Below, piece after piece: positions 16,278 through 23,794 of a stretch of 36,469 bases of DNA (within the stretch, counting starts at the first letter, position 1; the number at the start of each line of letters is the position of its first letter). Location: contig DDNP01000006.1 of assembly GCA_002341185.1 (NCBI GenBank), forward strand, positions 1,070 to 37,538. The letters are read 5' to 3'. The DNA comes from Candidatus Neomicrothrix sp. UBA2517 (lineage in GTDB: Bacteria > Actinomycetota > Acidimicrobiia > Acidimicrobiales > UBA8592). The notes under the pieces were generated by a model that did not search any database, was not told the origin of the DNA, and saw only the letters and a program-made list of their open reading frames with translations. A program made the translations under genes and the position numbers.

Positions 16278-17360
16278 ATGCTCGCAGCAGTTTTGCGTAA
16301 CACCGGTGATCAAGATCTAGAAGTTACCGACACGATTCAGGTTAATGACCCAGGTCCAGATGACGTAATAGTCAAAATCACACATACTGGAGTCTGCCAT
16401 TCCGACGTATCAGCAATGAACGGAACTATTCCACAGCCAGCACCTGCTGTGCTTGGACATGAGGGAGCAGGAATTATTGAAGAAATCGGCGAAAATGTTA
16501 CTGAAGTCGCTGTCGGTGATCACGTCATAGTTGTATGGTCTCCACCCTGTGGCGGATGCAAATTTTGCATAGATCATTCAAGTCCGAATCTTTGCATGAC
16601 AGTGCAATTCGGATCCATGATGATTCCACATTTCAAAGAAGGTGACGTAGACGTACATGCTATGGCAGGTGCAGGCACATTTGCTGAAAAAACGCTTCTT
16701 CCGAAACAGGCAGTGGTAAAAATAGACCCAGATATTCCATTGGATATTGCCTCACTAATAGGGTGTGGTGTGATGACTGGGGCAGGAGCGGCACTAAATA
16801 CCGCCAAAGTAACCCCAGGCTCTTCAGTGATCGTATATGGGGCCGGTGGCGTAGGCATAGCTGCTATCCAAGGTGCACGTATTGCTGGCGCTGCAGAGAT
16901 TGTTGCTGTAGATCTCAACGATGAGAAACTTAATGATGCTCGAAGGTTCGGGGCTACGCATGCCGTCAAACCTGAAGATGTAGATGGGGCAAAGTTAGAA
17001 ATTACAGGTGGTGATGGATTCGATTTCGCTCTGGAATGTATAGGAAAGCCTCTCACAATGCGCGCTTCGTATGATGCAATCCGACGTGGCGGTACCGCAT
17101 GCATTGTCGGAGTCGGAAGAGCAGAAGAAATGGTTGAATTCAGCGCATTTGAATTGTTCTTTATGGAAAAGACCCTAGTTGGTTCTTATTATGGAGGTAC
17201 AGATGTCAGAAGTGATTTTCATAAATTGCTCCGACTATATAAGCAAGGACAACTTGACCTTGAAGGAATGATCACACGACGGATCAAAATTGACGAAATT
17301 AACCCAGCTCTTGAGGCTGTGCGAAAAGGCGAGGTTATCCGTCAAGTCATAGAATTCTGA
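16278..17360 (+). CDS. zinc-dependent alcohol dehydrogenase (class III-like MDR family)
   Basis: A 360-residue medium-chain alcohol dehydrogenase. The catalytic zinc site shows Cys40 (GVCHSD), His61-Glu62 (LGHEGAG) and a later Cys in LIGCGVMTG. The structural zinc lobe is complete with Cys91, Cys94, Cys97 and Cys106. GAGGVG marks the Rossmann fold, and the Asp in VAVDLNDEKL favours NAD over NADP. GGAG precedes the ATG. The type is that of actinobacterial alcohol or formaldehyde dehydrogenases near lipid-degradation genes. It leads a forward run with two DUF35 and two thiolase-like genes, so a role in oxidising an alcohol intermediate of the same pathway is plausible but inferred. Confidence 0.9.
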   Translation: MLAAVLRNTGDQDLEVTDTIQVNDPGPDDVIVKITHTGVCHSDVSAMNGTIPQPAPAVLGHEGAGIIEEIGENVTEVAVGDHVIVVWSPPCGGCKFCIDHSSPNLCMTVQFGSMMIPHFKEGDVDVHAMAGAGTFAEKTLLPKQAVVKIDPDIPLDIASLIGCGVMTGAGAALNTAKVTPGSSVIVYGAGGVGIAAIQGARIAGAAEIVAVDLNDEKLNDARRFGATHAVKPEDVDGAKLEITGGDGFDFALECIGKPLTMRASYDAIRRGGTACIVGVGRAEEMVEFSAFELFFMEKTLVGSYYGGTDVRSDFHKLLRLYKQGQLDLEGMITRRIKIDEINPALEAVRKGEVIRQVIEF

Positions 17361-17387
17361 TTATATTCTCCAAAAAAAGGACATTAA

Positions 17388-17843
17388 GTGAATCCTGAAG
17401 ATCGCCTCAGCGCCCCGTTAGTACTTGAATATCCGTTCACACGAACAACAGGACCAGTAATTGGGGCTTTTATGACTGGATTACGAGAAAAAGTTCTGCT
17501 TGGTATCAAGCGAAAAGATGGGTCTGTTCTTCTTCCACCAACTGAATATGACCCAGAAACCTCTGAAGATCTGACAGAAATGGTTGAAATCGGGCAAAGC
17601 GGTGAAGTTACTACATGGACGTGGGTTCAAGAGCCACGGGATCAATCTCCATGGAATAGCCCTCACGCATTAGCGATGATCTTGCTCGATGGTGCAGATA
17701 CACCTTTCATTCATGCTGTGCTTGTTGACAATGCGGACTTAATGAGAACTGGAATGCGTGTGTCAATTAAATGGAAAGAAGAAACGGAAGGGCATATCCA
17801 AGATATTGAAGGATTTATCCCAGAAGGGAACGGCAATGACTGA
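17388..17843 (+). CDS. DUF35 OB-fold acyl-CoA-associated protein, zinc-ribbon cysteines lost
   Basis: A 151-residue DUF35-type protein: N-terminal helix, rubredoxin-like zinc-ribbon region, then an OB fold (SGEVTTWTWVQEP, HALAMILLDGADTPFIHAVL, MRTGMRVSIKWKEE). In the ribbon region, KRKDGSVLLPPTEYDPETSE keeps the PP spacing but all four zinc cysteines are absent; the whole protein has none. DUF35 proteins partner thiolases or thiolase-like aldolases and MaoC-type hydratases in CoA-ester metabolism, which fits the two thiolase-like genes just downstream. GTG at 17388 is preceded by AAGG. Its last eight bases overlap the start of the second DUF35 gene. Confidence 0.83.
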   Translation: MNPEDRLSAPLVLEYPFTRTTGPVIGAFMTGLREKVLLGIKRKDGSVLLPPTEYDPETSEDLTEMVEIGQSGEVTTWTWVQEPRDQSPWNSPHALAMILLDGADTPFIHAVLVDNADLMRTGMRVSIKWKEETEGHIQDIEGFIPEGNGND

Positions 17844-18390
17844 AATACAGATCCCGTCCTCGATTAGAAACCTTGAACAAGTACAATCCGTGCGAACACC
17901 CATCCGAATGGAGTACACATTTACGCCTGGAGTTGCAGCCCAAACATACTTACGAGAATTTGGCAACAAGAAAATATTGGGTAACGTATCGCCTGTTGAT
18001 GGAGCAATATTGGTACCTCCACGCGGCGCTGACCCTAGATATGGGGTGCTATGCGATGAATTTGTGGAAATGCCTCACACCGGACATGTCGGGTCCTTCT
18101 GCGTAACAAATGTTCCAATACCTGGCCGTGAATTAGAATTACCCTACATTTCAGCGTGGATATTCCTTGACGGAGCTGACATAGGATTCCTTAATTTAGT
18201 AGCTGAATGTCCGCCAGAAGAATGTCGGATAGGTATGCGAGTTGAAGCGGTATGGAAACCAGATGATGAAATTGGAATGACAGCCGAAAATATCCTCTAT
18301 TGGAGACCAACTGGAGAACCAGATTTACCTTTTGACGAAGCTGGAGTTCGAGGGTGGCATGTACGAAAGCATGGTGACAGCGATGCGTAA
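17836..18390 (+). CDS. DUF35 OB-fold acyl-CoA-associated protein, second copy, zinc-ribbon cysteines lost
   Basis: A 184-residue DUF35-type protein. IRMEYTFTPGVAAQTYLREF is the N-terminal helix region. SPVDGAILVPPRGADPRYG is the former zinc ribbon, in which the positions normally occupied by Cys pairs carry other residues. The OB fold follows (HTGHVGSFCVTNVP, AWIFLDGADIGFLNLV, RIGMRVEAVWKP). The ATG at 17836 is preceded by GAAGGGA and overlaps the first copy's stop by eight bases; the frame is open further upstream but inside that gene. Its own stop overlaps the next thiolase-like start by eight bases. The two copies probably serve the two thiolase-like proteins one-to-one, which is inference. 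Confidence 0.83.
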   Translation: MTEIQIPSSIRNLEQVQSVRTPIRMEYTFTPGVAAQTYLREFGNKKILGNVSPVDGAILVPPRGADPRYGVLCDEFVEMPHTGHVGSFCVTNVPIPGRELELPYISAWIFLDGADIGFLNLVAECPPEECRIGMRVEAVWKPDDEIGMTAENILYWRPTGEPDLPFDEAGVRGWHVRKHGDSDA

Positions 18391-19402
18391 GGTAGCAGTT
18401 GTCGCCGCATCAAGCAGGCAAGAAGAAAAGATGCTTGATACTGAAGTTGAAATGATGATCCCATTAATTTCCAAAGTGAGAGAAGAAACTGGATTGAACC
18501 AAACAGAAATCGGGTTCACATGTTCGGGGAGTTCTGATTTCCTTGCCGGTCAGGCATTTTCTTTCGTTATGACACTAGACGCAGTCGGCCCCGTCCCTCC
18601 CATATCAGAAAGTCATGTAGAAATGGATGGAGCTTGGGCCCTCTACGAAACCTGGGTCAAATTCCAAATGGGTGCCATAGACACAGCCCTAGTTTATTCC
18701 TATGGAAAACCGTCTCCGGGCTCTCTGCAAGATGTACTTTCTACTCAGCTTGACCCATATTACATAGCCCCACTTTGGCCAGATGCTCATTCCATTGCAG
18801 CTCTTCAAGCTCGACATCTTCTGGAGCAAGATGAGATTAGTCATGAAGATTTGGCCAATTGCGCAGTTCGGGCGGGGACAGTACAGAGCCAAGAAGAATA
18901 CTTTGATCAACCAATGCTTGCAGATCCATTGAGACAAGCTGATTGCCCTACCTATGCAGATGGGGGAGTAGCCATGATCTTAGCGGCTGAAGGTAAAGCT
19001 GAGGAACTCTGTGAAAGGCCTGCCTGGATAACTGGAATAGACCATAGGATCGATAGTCATCATTTCGGCGTACGAGACCTTTCTGCTATCCCTTCAGCAA
19101 AGAAAGCCGCCAGTAAAGCTGGTGTGTACGACGCCGGTATAGACCTTGCAGAACTTCATACTTCTTACACGGTTCATGATATCTTGCTACGGAAAGAACT
19201 GAATTTGCCTTTAGATCCAACGAGAAGTTCAAAAAATCATCCAATTAAAGCTGAAACGCTTATGGCATCAGGACTTCTTCGCATAGCTGAAGCCGCAAGG
19301 GCTATTTGGGAACAAGAAGCGAACAGAGTTCTTGCTCATGCGACGTCAGGACCATTAATGCAACAAAATCTGATGTGCGTCTTATCAGGAGAGAAGGGAT
19401 AA
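18383..19402 (+). CDS. thiolase-like protein (SCP2-thiolase/Ltp type), catalytic residues missing
   Basis: A 339-residue thiolase-fold protein of the lipid-transfer-protein (Ltp) group. It starts MRKVAVVAASS and ends with the family's ANRVLAHATSGPLMQQNLMCVLSG. At the position of the acylated cysteine of true thiolases the sequence is HVEMDGAWAL, with Glu80 where Cys is expected. The second GHP-type histidine loop is replaced by KNHPIKAETLMASG. Thiolytic cleavage is therefore unlikely; a retro-aldolase or structural-partner role, as for Ltp2 with its DUF35 partner in steroid side-chain breakdown, is the closest precedent. An ATG at 18371 is an alternative start. It overlaps the next gene by one base (TAATG). 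Confidence 0.84.
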   Translation: MRKVAVVAASSRQEEKMLDTEVEMMIPLISKVREETGLNQTEIGFTCSGSSDFLAGQAFSFVMTLDAVGPVPPISESHVEMDGAWALYETWVKFQMGAIDTALVYSYGKPSPGSLQDVLSTQLDPYYIAPLWPDAHSIAALQARHLLEQDEISHEDLANCAVRAGTVQSQEEYFDQPMLADPLRQADCPTYADGGVAMILAAEGKAEELCERPAWITGIDHRIDSHHFGVRDLSAIPSAKKAASKAGVYDAGIDLAELHTSYTVHDILLRKELNLPLDPTRSSKNHPIKAETLMASGLLRIAEAARAIWEQEANRVLAHATSGPLMQQNLMCVLSGEKG

Positions 19403-20574
19403 TGGCGGCAGGAGGAGAATTAGCAGCGGTTATTGGAGTAGGAATGACTAAATTCTCGGCGACTCGTGGTGATGTTTCAATGCCTGGACTAGTCCGTGAA
19501 GCTGCCGAACGCGCGTTAAAAGATGCCGGAATGGTATGGGGGGACATAGACGCAGTAGTTATGGGGAAAGCCCCTGATTTTTTTGAAGGTGTAATGATGC
19601 CAGAAATCTTCCTTGGGGAAGCACTTGGCGCGGTTGGAAAACCTATGCTCCGAGTCCACACGGCCGGTTCCGTGGGCGGTTCTACTGCATTAGTGGCAGC
19701 ATCACTCGTCCATTCAGGAGTACACGACAGGGTGCTGACTGTAGCTTGGGAGAAACAAAGCGAATCCAACGCAATGTGGGCTCTCAGTCTCAAACAGCCC
19801 TTCCAAGTATCCATTAATGCTGGAGCAGGAGGATACTTCTCTCCCATTATTAGGCAATACATGGAAGCAACTCAAGCACCCGAACTCATCGGATGCATGG
19901 TTGCGTTCAAAGACCGTCAACATGCATTATTAAATCCATACGCACACCTTCACCAACCAGATTTAACCTTTGATCAAGTAGTAGAGTCCCCAATGCTTTG
20001 GGAACCAATTAGGTACTCCGAGACATGTCCTTCATCGGATGGAGCTGCCGCAATGGTAATCGTAAATGAAACCGAAGCTGAAAAATCTGATAACCCTGCA
20101 TGGATCCATGCTGGCGCTATGAGAAGCGAAGCAAATAATTTCCCTGGCCGTGACGAAGTTAATCCACAAGCCAGCAGAGAATGTGCAGCAGACTTGTGGA
20201 ATCAAGCTGGCATATCAAACCCGAGGGAAGAAATTGATGCAGTCGAAATGTACGTTCCATTTAGTTGGTATGAGCCGATGTGGCTAGAAAGCTTGGGTTT
20301 CTGTGAGAGAGGGGATGGGTGGAAACTTGTGGAATCCGGCGCAACCCACATAAACGGTGGGGACCTTCCAGTAAATTGTTCGGGAGGTGTTCTTTCTTCA
20401 AACCCAATTGGTGCATCTGGAATGATCAGATTTGCAGAAGCAGCGCTTCAAGTAAGAGGAATGGCTGGTGAACACCAAGTAGAAGGTGCACGAAAAGCTA
20501 TGGGGCATGCCTATGGCGGAGGTGCTCAATACTTTGCAATGTGGGTCGTAGGAAAAGATAAACCCACAACCTAG
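19402..20574 (+). CDS. thiolase-like protein (SCP2-thiolase/Ltp type), second copy
   Basis: A 390-residue thiolase-fold protein: AAVIGVGMTKF at the start, LVREAAERALKDAGM, the nucleophile-elbow region HTAGSVGGSTAL, and INGGDLPVNCSGGVLSSNP toward the C-terminus. Aligned by GSTAL to SCP-x, the catalytic Cys is Ser90. The His of the GHP loop is Asn334 in SSNPIGASG. Thus both textbook thiolase residues are substituted, as in its upstream neighbour. GGAG precedes the ATG, which overlaps the previous stop. Together with that neighbour and two DUF35 proteins it probably forms a mixed complex acting on an acyl-CoA. The exact reaction is unknown. Confidence 0.85.
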   Translation: MAAGGELAAVIGVGMTKFSATRGDVSMPGLVREAAERALKDAGMVWGDIDAVVMGKAPDFFEGVMMPEIFLGEALGAVGKPMLRVHTAGSVGGSTALVAASLVHSGVHDRVLTVAWEKQSESNAMWALSLKQPFQVSINAGAGGYFSPIIRQYMEATQAPELIGCMVAFKDRQHALLNPYAHLHQPDLTFDQVVESPMLWEPIRYSETCPSSDGAAAMVIVNETEAEKSDNPAWIHAGAMRSEANNFPGRDEVNPQASRECAADLWNQAGISNPREEIDAVEMYVPFSWYEPMWLESLGFCERGDGWKLVESGATHINGGDLPVNCSGGVLSSNPIGASGMIRFAEAALQVRGMAGEHQVEGARKAMGHAYGGGAQYFAMWVVGKDKPTT

Positions 20575-20589
20575 AAACATAAAGAAATA

Positions 20590-21300
20590 ATGTTGGACCA
20601 CAATTTAAAAGTAATTGGAAAAATTCCTCTAATGCTGTCTTCAATCATGATAACAGTTCTGCTCATAGCGCCCTCTTGTAGTAGCGGTACAGATGGAGAC
20701 TTGGATGCATATTGCGACGTAATATCAACAAACCTTGATTTAGGTAAACCCGATACGAATTTGCCTATTGACCAACTCGATCTCTTGATTTCGCTAGCCC
20801 CATCAGAAGTTAAAAAAATAGCTACAGAAATACGCAACATTTCGGCAGATGTTGCAGAAATAACACAACTTGACCAGCTTTTTGCAGCAACATTTGACCC
20901 TGAAGCAATTGAGGCACAAAATTCATTCCAATTATATAACTCCCAGAATTGTGATATCAACGCAGCAGTTGTCGAGGATCTTGTCTCAGCAACACAAACT
21001 GAAACTCAAACCGAACTTAATCAATTTCTTACCACAAACTATGATGAAACAAATTGGAATTCCACTACAAACGTCGAGGTCATCTTCAATGGAATCAAGA
21101 CAGTTGGAATCAAGGGAACTCTACCCTTAGGGTCAGGATTTCGAGAAGCAGAATCATTATGTCAAGCGCTCAGCCTATGGTTATACGCCGTTAAAGAATT
21201 AGAGGGAACAATAAGTATCCAAGTTGGTGATAACCCAGTGCTTGAGAGAAGTTCTGAAAAACTTATTTGTTCAACCGAAGAAATCGAATTAACTGATTGA
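20590..21300 (+). CDS. hypothetical lipoprotein, 236 residues
   Basis: I do not recognise the mature domain. The N-terminus has a basic region (KVIGKIP), a hydrophobic stretch and LIAPSC with Cys30 as probable lipidation site, followed by the Ser/Gly/Asp-rich SSGTDGD linker. The mature part is acidic, rich in Asn, Thr and Gln, with additional cysteines at YCDV, NCDI, LCQAL and ICST that could form two disulfides outside the membrane. It starts 15 bases after the second thiolase-like gene and precedes the ferredoxin by about 53 bases. Low similarity to anything I know suggests a lineage-specific cell-surface protein. Confidence 0.7.
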   Translation: MLDHNLKVIGKIPLMLSSIMITVLLIAPSCSSGTDGDLDAYCDVISTNLDLGKPDTNLPIDQLDLLISLAPSEVKKIATEIRNISADVAEITQLDQLFAATFDPEAIEAQNSFQLYNSQNCDINAAVVEDLVSATQTETQTELNQFLTTNYDETNWNSTTNVEVIFNGIKTVGIKGTLPLGSGFREAESLCQALSLWLYAVKELEGTISIQVGDNPVLERSSEKLICSTEEIELTD

Positions 21301-21344
21301 GCATCATCTAATGAAATTGCACTATGATAAAAGAACCTACGAAT

Positions 21345-21350
21345 GGAGAA
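21345..21350 (+). promoter_or_regulatory. ribosome binding site deciding the ferredoxin start
   Basis: GGAGAA lies just before the ATG at 21354 (five bases from GGAG). The earlier in-frame ATG at 21324 has none, so the 66-residue ferredoxin is preferred. Confidence 0.6.
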
Positions 21351-21353
21351 CAA

Positions 21354-21554
21354 ATGGGTTACCGGATTCAAGTTGATTTTGATCTTTGTGAAAGCAACGC
21401 TATTTGCATGCAAATAGCTCCAGAAGTTTTTGAAGTTCGCGATGACGACTTTCTCTATATCCTGAACGAAGAGCCTGGCGATGAAATCAAAGCGCAGGTA
21501 GAAGAAGCCGCTCAAAGGTGCCCCAAACAGGCAATTGCAATTGCAGAGGGCTGA
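21354..21554 (+). CDS. [3Fe-4S] ferredoxin
   Basis: A 66-residue ferredoxin of the single-cluster actinobacterial type. Cluster ligands are Cys12 and Cys18 (CESNAIC, a CX5C motif) and Cys56 followed by Pro (RCPKQAI). The fourth position between Cys12 and Cys18, which is Cys in 4Fe-4S proteins and often His in relatives, is Asn15, so a [3Fe-4S] cluster is expected. These ferredoxins commonly pass electrons to cytochromes P450 or Rieske-type oxygenases. The reductase gene begins three bases after its stop, but no P450 is present in the window. Confidence 0.9.
   Translation: MGYRIQVDFDLCESNAICMQIAPEVFEVRDDDFLYILNEEPGDEIKAQVEEAAQRCPKQAIAIAEG
21546..21550 (+). promoter_or_regulatory. ribosome binding site for a CTG-initiated reductase
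   Basis: GAGGG lies seven bases before the CTG at 21558. It falls inside the last codons of the ferredoxin gene and is the only well-spaced site for a reductase that keeps its FAD-binding motif. Confidence 0.5.
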
Positions 21555-21557
21555 GAA

Positions 21558-22763
21558 CTGAAAGAAATTATTGTAGTAGGCGCCTCTCTTGCGGGGTTGC
21601 GCGCTGCTGAGACACTTCGCAGTGAAGGATTCGATGGAACAATTCATCTCATCGGAGATGAGCCACACTTACCATACGACCGCCCTCCATTATCGAAACA
21701 GGTACTCGCTGGAGACTGGCAACCAGATCGCGTAGCTTTAACAACTCCAGAAAAAAACGAAGATCTATCATTTGAGTGGCATTTGAGTAGCAAAGCTACG
21801 CAACTAAACATTGCAGAAAAGAAGATTGCCTTAGATTCAGGACAGACCATTGCGTACGACGGCGCTATTATCGCAACAGGGGCAAGATGTATTTCACTTC
21901 GAATGGCAGAAAATCTGCAGGGGGTTTATACCCTTCGAGGTTTAGATGATGCAATAGCAATTCGGTCTGAATTCGATAACAGTCCACAAAACGTAGTTGT
22001 GGTTGGAGCAGGATTCATAGGAGCTGAGGTCGCAGCTACTGCGCGCCAACGAGGGCTCAATGTAACAATGATAGAAGCAGCTGAGATCCCCTTTGAACGA
22101 GTATTGGGTGCTGAAATGGGTACAGTAACAGCTGATGTTCATCGTGACAACGGAGTTAACGTAATCACGGGCACTCCAGTTGAATCCTTCAAAGGACAAA
22201 CAAGAGTCGAGAAGGTCGTTCTCGGCGATGGAACCGAATTAGACGCTGATGTCGTAATTGTTGGCATCGGAGTTAGGCCCAACACTGAGTGGTTAAAAGA
22301 CAGTGGATTAGTAATAGATAATGGAGTCATCTGTGATGAAAAATGCCAAGCCGGCCCAGGAATCGTTGCAGCAGGAGATGTCGCTCGATGGCCAAATAAA
22401 CTTTTCAACGAACAAATGCGTGTTGAACATTGGGATAACGCAGTTGAACAGGGAGTCTATGCAGCACGAAGGCTGCTACATGGCGGACAATCAATGGATC
22501 CCTACGCTCCAACCCCATGGTTTTGGACAGATCAATTCGATAGAAAAATCCAGTTAGCGGGGAGAACACGCCCAACTGATGAAATCAAAGTAATAACCGG
22601 CTCTGTAGAGGAACGCCGCTTCGCTACAGCATACGGACGCGATGGAAAGCTTGTAGGAATCCTAGGCTTTAACCGCCCACGCCATGTGATGCAATATAAA
22701 CAGATGATCAGCGAAGGAACCAGTTGGGATGATGCACTCAACTATGCGAAGGAACAGTCGTAA
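21558..22763 (+). CDS. FAD-dependent ferredoxin reductase, probable CTG start
   Basis: A 401-residue NAD(P)H:ferredoxin reductase of the putidaredoxin-reductase type. The FAD ADP-binding motif VVGASLAG is at residues 6-13, the NAD-binding VVGAGFIGAE near 148-157, an ATG motif in IIATGAR, and the second FAD motif in VAAGDVARWPN. No ATG, GTG or TTG precedes the first motif: the in-frame stop at 21552 is the ferredoxin's own TGA, and the only later standard start, TTG at 21597, would delete the FAD motif. CTG at 21558 gives MKEIIVVGASLAG with GAGGG seven bases upstream, so I use it. ATT at 21567 or 21570 is less well spaced. It forms an electron-transfer pair with the ferredoxin. Confidence 0.88.
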   Translation: MKEIIVVGASLAGLRAAETLRSEGFDGTIHLIGDEPHLPYDRPPLSKQVLAGDWQPDRVALTTPEKNEDLSFEWHLSSKATQLNIAEKKIALDSGQTIAYDGAIIATGARCISLRMAENLQGVYTLRGLDDAIAIRSEFDNSPQNVVVVGAGFIGAEVAATARQRGLNVTMIEAAEIPFERVLGAEMGTVTADVHRDNGVNVITGTPVESFKGQTRVEKVVLGDGTELDADVVIVGIGVRPNTEWLKDSGLVIDNGVICDEKCQAGPGIVAAGDVARWPNKLFNEQMRVEHWDNAVEQGVYAARRLLHGGQSMDPYAPTPWFWTDQFDRKIQLAGRTRPTDEIKVITGSVEERRFATAYGRDGKLVGILGFNRPRHVMQYKQMISEGTSWDDALNYAKEQS

Positions 22764-22774
22764 AGCTAAGTGCT

Positions 22775-23794
22775 ATGGTTGACAGTCCAAATCGAACCAA
22801 TCCTAAAACTGACATTGACGTAGTAGGTATAGGAAACGCAATTGTTGATGTAATCAGTCACGAAAGCGAAAGTTTTCTCGAGGCCCATAATCTCGTTAAA
22901 GATTCAATGGCATTGATTGATACTGACGTGGCAGTAAACCTCTATAACGAGATGAGCCCAACCGTGCAATCATCTGGAGGTTCAGCAGCAAATACCATGG
23001 CCGGGGTGTCTTCACTTGGCGGGAAAGCTGCCTATATAGGAAAGATACGAGATGATCACTTAGGAGAATTTTTTACCCATGACATCAACGCCGCCGGTGT
23101 TCATTTCTCCGTTAACCCAGCATCTGAAGGGCTTCCAACTGCTCGCTCAATGATTATAGTTACACCAGACGGATCACGAACAATGAATACCTATCTAGGA
23201 ACTAGTACGAATCTCTTAAAGGATGACTTAGACATAAAGTTGCTTGAAAGCGCTCAAATCCTATATTGCGAAGGCTATATCTGGGATATAGAAACAACAA
23301 AAGAAACAATCAGGTCAGCAATAGCTATTGCGCGGGGTGCTAATCGCACTATTTCATTTACGCTTTCAGACAGTTTTTGTGTTTCGCGACATAAAGAAGA
23401 ATGGATAGAACTCATTGAAGAACAGGTTGACATTCTCTTCGGCAATGAGGACGAAATCAAAGAACTAAGTGGATGTAACACTTTAAGTGAAGCAGCCCAA
23501 TGGATTCAGGGAAAAGTTACCGTAGCTTGCCTTACGCTCGCTGAACGAGGATCCATAATTGTTACTGCAGAGGAGATAATCGGCATAGCGGCTAAACCAG
23601 TAAGCCAAGTAATTGACTCAACAGGAGCAGGAGATCTCTATGCTGCTGGTTTCTTATTTGGTTATGCTAGGGGGCTCGACCTAAAAGTCTGTGGTGAATT
23701 GGCCTCGATAGCTGCCGCAGAGATAATTGCCCATACAGGAGCTCGCCCGCTCACCCCGCTTAAAAATCTCATAGAATCTGAACTTAGCAACTAA
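22775..23794 (+). CDS. adenosine kinase (PfkB/ribokinase family)
   Basis: A 339-residue PfkB-family kinase that looks like bacterial adenosine kinases: GNAIVDVI near residue 17, SSGGSAANTMAGVSSLGG, FTHDINAAGVHF, PTARSMIIVTPDGSRTMNTY, SFTLSDSFCVSRH and VDILFGNEDEI. The C-terminal DSTGAGDLYAAGFL holds the anion hole and catalytic base Asp287. It would phosphorylate adenosine to AMP with ATP. The phosphosugar mutase follows with a one-base TAATG overlap, and a nucleoside transporter operon lies downstream, which supports a salvage role. Pseudouridine kinase belongs to the same superfamily and is an alternative activity I cannot exclude. Confidence 0.86.
   Translation: MVDSPNRTNPKTDIDVVGIGNAIVDVISHESESFLEAHNLVKDSMALIDTDVAVNLYNEMSPTVQSSGGSAANTMAGVSSLGGKAAYIGKIRDDHLGEFFTHDINAAGVHFSVNPASEGLPTARSMIIVTPDGSRTMNTYLGTSTNLLKDDLDIKLLESAQILYCEGYIWDIETTKETIRSAIAIARGANRTISFTLSDSFCVSRHKEEWIELIEEQVDILFGNEDEIKELSGCNTLSEAAQWIQGKVTVACLTLAERGSIIVTAEEIIGIAAKPVSQVIDSTGAGDLYAAGFLFGYARGLDLKVCGELASIAAAEIIAHTGARPLTPLKNLIESELSN

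Noticed and set aside
16574..17104. Reverse-strand open frame of 176 residues
   Set aside because: It is antisense to the zinc alcohol dehydrogenase, whose zinc ligands and Rossmann motif are clear on the plus strand.
19302..19862. Reverse-strand open frame of 186 residues
   Set aside because: It is antisense to the junction of two well-supported thiolase-like genes and is rich in Ser/Pro/Thr without motifs.
21162..21668. Reverse-strand open frame of 168 residues
   Set aside because: It crosses the lipoprotein, ferredoxin and reductase genes; the ferredoxin's cysteine motif confirms the plus strand is coding.
21597..22763. TTG at 21597 as start of the ferredoxin reductase
   Set aside because: It would remove the N-terminal FAD-binding VVGASLAG motif, which is encoded in frame immediately upstream.
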